Source: Stramenopiles sp. TOSAG23-6 | Lineage: Eukaryota; Sar | Direction: 5' to 3' | Assembly: GCA_900128565.1 (NCBI GenBank) | Contig: LT636325.1 | Span: 1-10,259, forward strand | Length of the DNA: 10,259 bases | Shown: piece by piece, positions 1-6,489 of the stretch | Numbering within the stretch: position 1 is the stretch's first letter | Layout: every line of letters starts with the position of its first letter | Notes under the pieces: model-generated | Told to the model about the DNA's origin: nothing | Database searches by the model: none | Seen by the model: the letters and a program-made list of their open reading frames with translations, nothing else | Program-made: the position numbers and the translations under genes

Positions 1-48
1 CCTAACACATTTTTCAAAAAAAAAAAAAAAAAAAAAAATACAATACAG
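1..48 (+). other. 3' end of an upstream intron of the hydrolase gene
   Basis: The stretch opens with CCTAAC, the branch-point-like motif of the other introns here, followed by a long A run and AATACAG just before open coding sequence. The end is placed at the AG (47-48). An end at ACAAT or elsewhere is possible, because the upstream exon and its phase lie outside the window. Confidence 0.55.
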
Positions 49-2245
49 GAATGCATTAAATCCTGAAGCAAAAAGTCCTGGGTTTTTTTCCTTAGTCGGG
101 TCAATACCAGAAGGATATGAAGAATTAGTTCGTTCAATCATCAGACCTCCTCGGGCTTTATATGAAGTATCCGAATTAGGTGCTAAAAAATTTCGTATAA
201 ATCGAAATGTTTTTGTACGTAAAGATTTCGTGATTCAAAATGAACGACAGTTACGTTTGCAGTGCAGTCATTGGCAACCGATTACTACACAAAGAAAAAA
301 TAAAAGAATGCCAGTTGTTATATATTTACATGGTAATTGTGGATGTCGCGCGGATGCAATAGAATGTCTTGTACGATTTTATTATGAATTTCGATGTTTT
401 TTTTTTTTTTTTGGTACGAAATTTTGTACCTAACAAATTTAAGTTTTTTTTTTTTTTAATTTTTGATTTTTTGATTGTACAAACACTAATGTATTTCGAA
501 TGTTTTGAAATTTTGTTTCACATTACATGAAGTTGTTTTAGGTGCAGATATGACTTTGATTGGAATAGACCTGTCTGGTTCTGGAAAATCAGAAGGTGAA
601 TATATCTCATTAGGTTGGCATGTACATTTTCATCATTCAGATTTGTTTCGTACGAAATTTTGTACCTAAACGAAAATATTTTTTTTTTTTAAATTTCATT
701 TTTTACCTAACAAATATTTGTACTAAAAAAATATATATTTTCAAAATACATGAACGAAATGACGTAAAAACATTAATGAAATATTTAAGAAAAAAAGATT
801 CAGTGTCTGATATACATTTATGGGGAAGATCAATGGGAGCAGTCACTGCTATGTTGTGCGTTTTCATTAGGGTTAGGGTTCTCTTTTTTTTAAATTTTTT
901 TTTAAAATTTTTTTTTTTTAATTTTTTTTTTAAATTTTTTTTTTTAATTTTTTTTATGTATAGCCTAACAAAAAAAATCAAATGTTTGAAATATTTTTGC
1001 AAAAATGTATACTCGCTGCAGAAGATGATAGTATTTCATCTATTGTATTAGATTCTCCTTTTTCTGATCTTTGGACGTTGGCTTTAGAATTAGTCGAAAG
1101 TACAGATTTGAAAATTCCTGGCTTTGCTACCAGTGTTGCAAAAATGTTGATTAAAAATTCAGTTAAAAATCGGGCAAATTTAAATATTGACGATTTATCT
1201 CCAATAAAAGTGGTTGGGAAATCAAATATTCCTGCATTATTTGCAGCAGCAAATGGAGATGATTTTGTTAAACCTAAACATAGTATTAATTTACATGCTG
1301 TATGTATGTTTTATTTTTTTTTCAATTTTAAGTTTTTTTTTTCGTACGAAATTTTGTACCTAACAAAAATTATGTTTTTTTTTTTGAAATATTTTTCCAA
1401 AAAACATATGGTGGAGTTAAAGAATTGTATACATTTGCTGGTGATCATAATAGTCCACGTCCTTCGTGTACGTTTTTATCCCTACCTACATTGTATCATT
1501 TATTGTATTAATCATGAATTGTATTATGATTTTTTTTTTTAATTGTAAATTGTATCATGAATTTCAAATGTATTTTATATTTTTGTTTTGTATTTCATTT
1601 TGTACCTACCAGGTTTTTTTTTTCTTTGACGTTTTCAATTGTACACTTTCAATTATAATACTACATTTCATATGTAATGAATGTGTAATAACATGTTTTG
1701 AATGTAAAATATTTTTTTACACTACATCATTTCTTAGGCATGCGGTTTCATTTATGAATACTCATGGGAAGATGAAAGATCATAATACAACAAAACCAAC
1801 TATTGATCAAAGTAAAAGCAGAAGAACTGGATACCCGACAATATCTCAGAATACAGCATCAGCAATTTCAAAAAGTAAAAACAATGACCAAAGAAAACAA
1901 TTAAATGGATCTCAAGTAAAAAAGACTTTTATTCCTAACCCTAGTGTTCAAAGTAATGCAGATAAAAGTGTAGTAAATGATACTAGTGTTCAAAGTAATA
2001 CAAGATCGAAAGAATCAAATACACTAAAAAACAAATTAAATGTTGGAAAACAAGAACAAGTTTCACAATCCAAACAATTTTCTACAATGTCGACTTCACT
2101 TTCTGACAATTCACCTTCAAAATCACAAAATGTATTAAATACTTCAGCATTGACAGACAAAATGGGTCGTTTTGACATTGATAAATCTTTACTTCCTCCT
2201 TCGATGTTAGATGATACAGATTCGAATGTTGGTACAAAATTATAG
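49..2245 (+). CDS. Alpha/beta hydrolase, serine hydrolase type (5' partial, six exons)
   Basis: Proposed exons are 49-370, 529-621, 752-855, 1011-1303, 1408-1467 and 1728-2245; the start lies upstream of the window. The joined protein shows an alpha/beta-hydrolase core in order: IYLHGN (oxyanion-loop strand), DLSGSGKSEG, YISLGWHERNDVK, then the nucleophile elbow GRSMG with Ser at 830-832, VLDSPFSDL, the acid motif NGDD near 1255-1263, and GDHNSPRP with the catalytic His at 1446-1448. This Ser-Asp-His order is that of S33/ABHD-like hydrolases, and the motif spacing fits that family as I remember it. Substrate is unknown (ester, thioester or amide). The last 150 or so residues are a Ser/Asn/Lys-rich, low-complexity tail without recognisable domain. 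No signal peptide can be judged. Exon joins keep the frame throughout, but most need introns ending in ACAT rather than AG. Identity of the fold is secure; exact splice borders are inferred. Confidence 0.82.
371..528 (+). other. Hydrolase intron 1, GTACGA...TTACAT
   Basis: Joining 370 to 529 gives codons CTT|GAA in frame and restores the expected spacing between the HGN and DLSGSG motifs. It contains a T17 run, the near-palindrome at 413-430 and CCTAAC at 429-434. The AG at 540-541 works in frame only with a GT at 395 (4 extra residues) or one further upstream (loss of about 6 residues). I therefore prefer the ACAT end, but RNA is needed to be sure. Confidence 0.6.
413..430 (+). repeat. Intronic near-palindrome, copy in hydrolase intron 1
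   Basis: GGTACGAAATTTTGTACC has eight base pairs of self-complementarity with one mismatch and runs straight into TAACAAA, forming a CTAAC branch-like motif. The same 18-mer, with one or two changes, recurs at 649-666, 1343-1360 and, less exactly, in introns of the minus-strand LRR gene. Confidence 0.7.
622..751 (+). other. Hydrolase intron 2, GTACAT...ATACAT
   Basis: Exon codons GGT TGG CAT and GAA CGA AAT GAC join in frame to give GWHERNDVK, a conserved stretch of this hydrolase group. There is no AG dinucleotide between about 640 and 788, so a conventional acceptor would have to lie inside coding sequence and would delete the ERNDVKTLMKYLR helix. The ends carry a short inverted repeat, ATGTA (620-624) and TACAT (747-751). 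Two branch-like motifs, CCTAA at 665 and CCTAAC near 707, are present. Confidence 0.75.
649..666 (+). repeat. Intronic near-palindrome, copy in hydrolase intron 2
   Basis: CGTACGAAATTTTGTACC follows a short T-rich stretch and is followed by TAAACG. It differs from the copy at 413-430 only in its first base. Confidence 0.7.
856..1010 (+). other. Hydrolase intron 3, GTGCGT...TGTAT
   Basis: This choice gives MLLAAEDDS in frame, with one residue between ML and AA as expected for the family. It has no workable GT-AG solution: the only close AG (1020-1021) creates a stop or breaks the frame. The interior is almost pure T with a few AA steps, plus two TTAGGG-like units at 867-880 and CCTAAC at 964. 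A border three bases away (GT at 859, end TACTC) is also in frame, so exact ends are uncertain. Confidence 0.6.
1304..1407 (+). other. Hydrolase intron 4, GTATGT...AACAT
   Basis: The join makes HAVYGGVKELYTFAGDHN. Two GTATGT donors overlap at 1300 and 1304; with the ACAT end only the second keeps the frame. An AG at 1414-1415 would also be in frame but would remove YGGV. The intron carries the near-palindrome at 1343-1360, CCTAAC after it, and a 3' half almost identical to the intron at 5054-5143 on the other strand. Confidence 0.65.
1343..1360 (+). repeat. Intronic near-palindrome, copy in hydrolase intron 4
   Basis: CGTACGAAATTTTGTACC, identical to the copy at 649-666, follows a T run and is followed by TAACAAA as in intron 1. 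Confidence 0.7.
1468..1727 (+). other. Hydrolase intron 5, GTACGT...CTACAT
   Basis: The join gives SPRPSSFLRHAVSFMNT, close in length to the end of the hydrolase core. The intron holds repeated ATTGTATCAT/ATTGTATTAT segments (about 1490-1560), T runs, and GTACCTACC near 1602. A GT at 1466 with the AG at 1736-1737 is an in-frame conventional alternative that drops four residues after PRP; I consider the ACAT end the better fit, but both are open. Confidence 0.5.
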
Positions 2246-2246
2246 G

Positions 2247-2252
2247 AATAAA
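2247..2252 (+). promoter_or_regulatory. Candidate polyadenylation signal AATAAA
   Basis: AATAAA sits two bases after the hydrolase stop codon. An opposite-strand AATAAA (2405-2410) lies just after the stop of the convergent gene. In such AT-rich DNA both may be chance. Nothing else stands out in the 171-base gap between the two stops. Confidence 0.25.
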
Positions 2253-2416
2253 ATTGATTAAAACTGTAATTTTTGACTGATTTTTTTGTCCATTGTTCGT
2301 GCACGGGTTATTTTACAAATACTTGGTGCTTAACTAAGACATGGTGTAAAATATAAGTCACAGTCCATATTATTTATTTATCAAAATTAATATCAAAAAT
2401 TATTTTTATTCAATTA

Positions 2417-3397
2417 TTATGAAAATGAAATTGCTCGCTTTCTTTTTTTAGAAACATTTTTTTGTTTGGATTCTTCACATATTTCATTTAACTTTATTTT
2501 GACCTCTTCAACAGTACAACCATCATCATGAACTAATTTATGAATACTTGATCGAATTGAGCAAAAACTTTCATATTTTCGATCTTTTTTCATATTTTCA
2601 ATAAATATTGTTTCATTCATTTCTAATCTTTTCCTATGATCTTCATAAAAAGATGATAATGTATTTTTTAAGCACTCGGAGATTCCAGTTGAATTTGCAA
2701 AAGAATCACTACGGATTACAACCCACTCTCCATCTCCAGCCACAGAAACATGTTTTATCTCTGAAGTTTTGTATTTAAACTCTTCCTCAAGGTGTATATT
2801 CCTAATATTCCATGAAAAGCCTTCTGAATCTGAAATGAAATATTCATTTAGGGCAAACAGACGAATGAAATTAATTTCACCATTTTCTTTCTGTATTCTG
2901 CTAAGACGATCTTTCAGATTCAGGTTTATATTCTCGGACGTCCAATATTCCATCGTGGAATTATTGAATTCCCTAGTGGATTCATTGTATCCTTTAACGA
3001 TGACAAATTGATTCTGTTCGCCGAATGCAACAATCAATTTTGTGTGACACTTCCTTCTGAATAGAGAACATTGTGGCACACCACTAGCCCAGGAATGGAA
3101 ATTTGTTCCATCATTATTATCGGCAGCCACATAATACCCTCCATCTTCTATGCAACAAAATTGTACAGGCTTTCGCCCTTTGTTTGGTATCTTTTCTAAT
3201 TTCTTTACCAGAGAAAACAGACAGCTTTTCTTATTAGGACACTTTACATCTAAGTCTTGCCACTCACGGTAACCATCATCCTCATCCAATAAGCATACAT
3301 ACTGTTTTCCGGTATTACCAAGTAAAAGTTGGATCCGAGAGCCAGCACTCCCAATAATTTCATGAGGGTTGTCTTTATTCAAGTGTATCGAGTCCAT
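2417..3397 (-). CDS. Propeller-like repeat protein of unknown function, basic C-terminus
   Basis: A single uninterrupted 326-codon frame starting at the first ATG. I do not recognise a named family. About five loosely similar units of 40-55 residues can be seen, each with a hydrophobic strand, a GxxxxYV/WVV-type aromatic-valine strand and a variable end: around residues 21-75 (RIQLLLGNTGKQYVCLL), 78-115 (PVQFCCIEDGGYYVA), 120-170 (LIVAFGEQNQFVIVKG), 175-215 (FIRLFALNEYFISDSEG) and 218-262 (VSVAGDGEWVVIRSDS). That pattern resembles beta-propeller-like repeat proteins of protists, which is an inference. Residues after 265 are charged and probably helical, ending in KKRKR, a possible nuclear localisation signal. 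It is intronless, unlike the neighbouring hydrolase, and diverges from the ankyrin-type gene at 3600. Role unknown. Confidence 0.75.
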   Translation of the reverse strand: MDSIHLNKDNPHEIIGSAGSRIQLLLGNTGKQYVCLLDEDDGYREWQDLDVKCPNKKSCLFSLVKKLEKIPNKGRKPVQFCCIEDGGYYVAADNNDGTNFHSWASGVPQCSLFRRKCHTKLIVAFGEQNQFVIVKGYNESTREFNNSTMEYWTSENINLNLKDRLSRIQKENGEINFIRLFALNEYFISDSEGFSWNIRNIHLEEEFKYKTSEIKHVSVAGDGEWVVIRSDSFANSTGISECLKNTLSSFYEDHRKRLEMNETIFIENMKKDRKYESFCSIRSSIHKLVHDDGCTVEEVKIKLNEICEESKQKNVSKKRKRAISFS

Positions 3398-3463
3398 GAT
3401 GAAAATGAAGAAGTCCTTTGAAGTTTGTTTCTACTTTGTAGTACCAGTATGGTAGGTAGGCTA

Positions 3464-3475
3464 GTACACGTGTAC
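3464..3475. promoter_or_regulatory. Palindromic G-box/E-box in a divergent promoter
   Basis: GTACACGTGTAC is a perfect 12-base palindrome whose centre, CACGTG, is the classic bHLH/bZIP core. It lies 67 bases upstream of the propeller-like gene start and about 125 bases upstream of the ankyrin-type gene start, so it could serve both. Function is inferred from motif and position only. Confidence 0.4.
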
Positions 3476-3599
3476 AAAAAAAACGCAATTCAAAATTGAC
3501 TTTTGGCCAAATAAATCTGACCATCGATCAATGTCAAAAATGACAGTCAAAATTCCGAACTCAAAAAATAATTTTACGTTTAGTTCCACCAAAACCACA

Positions 3600-4394
3600 A
3601 TGGATGATAAAGAGAAAGTTGCAAAACTTTTCCAAAAGGTTTTGAGTGGACTAGGTCCTGCGCTTGTCATTGTAAGCCATTTAACTCTGAAAGAGAGACT
3701 TTCCGGGAGACTTGTCTCAAATGATAAGAACAGACCTTGGATGGTCGAAGTCGATTGGGGTAAGGTGACTTGCACTAAAACAGTTAAGCACGGCGGCTTT
3801 CTTTTTTTACAATGGTTGAGAAACCAAAAACCACCATGTCCTTGGAATGAAAAGACGTGTCAAGAAGCAGCTAAATATGGTCACTTGGAAGTGTTAAAAT
3901 GGGTAAGAAGTCAAAATCCACCTTGTCCGTGGAATGAAGAAACGTGTCATGAAGCAGCTCACAATGGCCACTTGGAAGTATTAAAATGGGTAAGAAGTCA
4001 AAAACCACCTTGTCCGTGGAATGACCGTACGTGTTCTACTGCAGCTTGTCACTTGGAAGTGTTGAAATGGCTAAGAAGTCAAAACCCACCTTGTCCATGG
4101 AATAATTTGGTGTGTTGCAATGCAGCTGGAAATGGTCAATTAGAAGTATTAAAATGGGTAAAAAGTCAAAATCCACCTTGTCCGTGGGATGTATGGACGT
4201 GTAGTGATGCAGCTAAAAATGGTCACTTGGAAGTATTAAAGTGGTTAAGAAGTCAAAATCCACCTTGTCCGTGGGATGAAAATACGTGTCGAGAAGCAGC
4301 TCAACAAAGTCACTTGGAAGTATTGAATTGGTTACTTAAAGTGAAAGCACCAGGTCATGAAATTGTCAGATGGAACAAATGGAAAAAATGGTGA
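3600..4394 (+). CDS. Ankyrin-type repeat protein, 29-residue CPW repeats
   Basis: Intronless, 264 codons from this start. An N-terminal cap of about 65 residues (SGLGPALVI, LKERLSGR, RPWMVEVDWG, VTCTKT) is followed by seven units of pattern GHLEVLKWLRSQNPPCPW-x4-C-x2-AA-x-N. Units are 29 residues rather than the usual 33 of ankyrin repeats; the fourth joint (AACHLEV, near 4044) lacks two residues. The last unit ends in a Trp/Lys-rich tail. Such repeats normally make protein-binding surfaces; no catalytic domain is present and the partner is unknown. An in-frame ATG at 3531 would add 23 residues; I prefer 3600 for its better context (ACAATGG) and because the paralogue at 8518 begins at a similar point. 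Cap and repeats are clearly paralogous to that gene. Confidence 0.85.
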   Translation: MDDKEKVAKLFQKVLSGLGPALVIVSHLTLKERLSGRLVSNDKNRPWMVEVDWGKVTCTKTVKHGGFLFLQWLRNQKPPCPWNEKTCQEAAKYGHLEVLKWVRSQNPPCPWNEETCHEAAHNGHLEVLKWVRSQKPPCPWNDRTCSTAACHLEVLKWLRSQNPPCPWNNLVCCNAAGNGQLEVLKWVKSQNPPCPWDVWTCSDAAKNGHLEVLKWLRSQNPPCPWDENTCREAAQQSHLEVLNWLLKVKAPGHEIVRWNKWKKW

Positions 4395-4438
4395 AGAATA
4401 GAGCTACGTATAGGAATAATGAAATCTTCTTTTTTTTG

Positions 4439-4442
<4 letters not shown>

Positions 4443-4485
<43 letters not shown>
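4443..4485. repeat. (TA)n microsatellite
   Basis: About 21 uninterrupted TA units lie between the convergent stops of the ankyrin-type and LRR genes, preceded by a T8 run. The 93-base gap holds nothing else I can identify. Confidence 0.95.
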
Positions 4486-4487
<2 letters not shown>

Positions 4488-6229
4488 TTAAAACTGAAAT
4501 GAATCTTCTTGTAAAACATTTCGGATTTTAGACTTTCTTTTTTTTTCACGTCGTGATTTTTTTAATTCTTTGTATTTTGTGCTTTTCAAACCAAGTTTTT
4601 TTCGTTCATGAATTTGCTCTTTTTCTAACAAATCATCATCTGTGGAATCTTCACTTTCAGAACCACTCGCTTCATCTTTTTTTTTAACTTCACTCCATGT
4701 ATAACTTTTATAACAATCATTTCGTTTTGTTGTTTCTGGTTTTTCTGTTTTTTTTGTTTTTTTTGTTTTTTCTGGTGTATCATCTCCATTGTAATATCGT
4801 AGTATTGTTTCATTAGATGTTTTTTCTGCAAGATGAGACAACATATTGCCTTTTTGACTTAATCGTTTGGCTTTTCGAGTTAATTCCATTGCTCTTTTAT
4901 TTGTCTCGCCATCTGGAATTGCCAATGCTTCCATAACTAAAGTATGTGCTTCTTGAAAATATGCAGATGCTCGACTCTCAGCCTCTTCTTGAGATAATTG
5001 TTTCCATTGTAGTGGAGCTTTACCTTTATATCCATGTTCCAGAGCTGTATTAAATGTATTTTGGAAAAATATTTCAAAAAAAAATCGTTAGGTACAAAAT
5101 TTACTATAAAAAAAAATCGAGTTTGAAAAAGAATAAAACATACATGCTTTCCATGGAATTAAATCACCATTTGAATTTGTCAAATATTCTAATAAATCTT
5201 CAAAATTTTCAAATGCCTCTGCATCAGCCAAACATTTCCCTTCTGTTTCATATGATTTAATTAATTTACGATATCCTTCTTTTGATAAACTGCCTGATGT
5301 AGTACTATCAAGTTCCTTAAATAATTGATGTAAATGATGAAAATCCCAAGATTTTAATTGATGGGATGGAATATTTGCAGATATTTTCTTGAAATTTAAA
5401 GCTTCAGGTATATATTGTGAAAGAATATGTCAAAATAGTTTTACATGTTTTGTTAGCTTTGTTTGGGTTGTTTGGTATGAAATTTTGTAGCAAAAAAAAA
5501 ATAGCAGACAACGTACAAAGGACATTTCTTTGATTGTTTTGTAGATGTTGAATAAAAACTAGCTCCACTTAATTGATTTTTTCGTTCTTCAGCTTCTCGT
5601 TTTCGTTCTCGAGCTTCAACACGACGGACTTTTTGATCTGTCATTCTAGTGAGGGCAGATACATTTTCTTTCCAGTTAATAGATTCTCTTTTTGGACTTT
5701 TTTGTGCTGATTTGTCAAATTCACCCGAGGAACGCGCCAGTCTCTTTGCCTCTTGACGCTCAAAATCTGTAATGACTGTACTATCAAATACTTCAAGCCA
5801 TGGCATGGCTCCAATAACTATCAATCTGTAATTATTTTCAGCTGCTACTGGGTTTTCTTGCATATCCAATTGTTTCAAATATCGACATTTTACCAAATAT
5901 TCAAGACAGAGTTTCAGGTTTTTCAAATTATTATTTTGTAGTGTTAAAACATTCAAAAATGTAAAACATTTCAATGAGCCTCGAAGTGAAGTAATACAAT
6001 TATTATGTAAATAAAGCCTCTTGATCCTTATGTTGCTATCAAGCCCGGAAAGTTTACGAATTCTATTATCATTAAGCCATAGAACCTCTAAATTTGTAAA
6101 AGGTTCAAAATTACGTAGTCTGGTAATACCTCTCCGAGCCATGTGTAATTCAACACAGTTCTTTACATACTTTCCATTGTTTACGGCAAGTTCGCTATGT
6201 GGGTCTGAAACAACTTCATTGTTTTCCAT
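4488..6229 (-). CDS. Leucine-rich-repeat protein joined to EF-hand-like and basic C-terminal region
   Basis: Proposed exons, in transcript order, are 6229-5513, 5426-5144 and 5053-4488 (521 codons). Residues about 30-150 are five leucine-rich repeats (LEVLWLNDNRIRKL, IKRLYLHNNCI, LNVLTLQNNNL, LKQLDMQENPV) closed by an LRR cap (NYRLIVIGAMPWLEVFD). A charged coiled-coil-like stretch (RRVEARERKREAEERKNQL) follows. The second exon encodes two degenerate EF-hand-like segments (LFKELDSTTSGSL; NSNGDLIPWKAF), in which key loop acids are missing. The third is helical and then Lys/Glu/Ser-rich with KKRKSK near the end. LRR plus cap resembles small SDS22/LRRC-type scaffold proteins, some ciliary; that is family knowledge, not proof. 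The second exon has no in-frame Met and no other visible first exon, which is why I join it to the LRR part; two separate genes remain possible. Confidence 0.65.
5054..5143 (-). other. Intron in LRR/EF gene, GTATGT...ATACAT
   Basis: The join gives IPWKAFNTALEHGYKG. It begins GTATGTTTTATT and ends GAAATATTTTTCCAAAA-TACAT, almost the same as hydrolase intron 4. Here a conventional AG eleven bases further on (AATACAG) is also in frame and would only remove three residues, so this intron alone does not decide the acceptor question. Confidence 0.7.
5091..5107 (-). repeat. Intronic palindrome-derived element, LRR gene intron 2
   Basis: On the minus strand it reads ATAGTAAATTTTGTACC followed by TAACG. 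The right half matches the hydrolase intron copies exactly; the left half has diverged. Confidence 0.6.
5427..5512 (-). other. Intron between LRR and EF-hand-like exons, GTTGTC...GACAT
   Basis: On the minus strand a GTACGT donor (5516) overlaps GTTGTC (5512). Only the second, paired with the ACAT end at 5430-5427, keeps the frame (PLYILSQYIPEAL). The interior has a T10 run, a near-palindrome (5474-5491) and GCTAAC. In-frame GT-AG alternatives ending at TTCAAG or CTGAAG would drop about 9-10 residues, so borders are uncertain. Confidence 0.45.
5474..5491 (-). repeat. Intronic near-palindrome, LRR gene intron 1
   Basis: GGTATGAAATTTTGTAGC on the plus strand (GCTACAAAATTTCATACC on the sense strand) differs from the hydrolase copies at two positions. 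The element is nearly symmetric, so its orientation cannot be told. Confidence 0.55.
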
Positions 6230-6360
6230 GATAAATACTTTTAATTGTGTAGTGTTCAAGCAGCAGTACAAAATCTGAAATCTTTGGACATCGAAAATGT
6301 AATAACAAAACAAGTGTCAATGTTGACAAATTGAAACTTATGTAACTGTATTTTTAGATA

Positions 6361-6377
6361 CCCGGTAATTCCCGGTA
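6361..6377. promoter_or_regulatory. Tandem CCCGGTA pair upstream of the LRR gene
   Basis: CCCGGTAATTCCCGGTATAA holds two 10-base-spaced copies of CCCGGTA about 135 bases upstream of the LRR start codon, a GC-rich island in AT-rich DNA. The one-turn spacing suggests a protein-binding site, but this is only positional inference. The rest of 6230-6489 shows nothing else. Confidence 0.25.
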
Positions 6378-6489
6378 TAAAACGAATAATAATAATATTG
6401 TTTTTCACTGTTTTTTTAAACTTTTTTATTACTAACTTCAATTTTCTTAAGTACTATAGTAAAATATCACACATCCCATTCCTTTCCTT

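Noticed and set aside
703-1002. 99-codon minus-strand frame rich in Lys
   Set aside because: Poly-Lys from the antisense of the intron T runs, overlapping conserved hydrolase exons.
620-1051. 143-codon plus-strand frame from 620
   Set aside because: Its ends are intron sequence (poly-Phe from T runs); only the middle, 752-855, is real coding sequence and belongs to the hydrolase.
1466-1727. Coding start at 1466 for the hydrolase tail
   Set aside because: This part translates to Phe/Ile/Cys-rich junk across intron 5; true coding resumes at 1728 in the same frame.
4625-4831. 68-codon minus-strand frame of Lys/Gln repeats
   Set aside because: Frame-shifted shadow of the basic low-complexity tail of the LRR/EF gene.
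4920-4934. Start of a separate gene at the ATG encoding MEALAIPDG
   Set aside because: The same frame stays open and protein-like upstream to the intron at 5054, so this Met is internal.
5453-5512. LRR protein ending YVVCYFFFATKFHTKQPKQS
   Set aside because: This tail is translated intron (T run plus the palindrome); the exon most likely ends near 5513.
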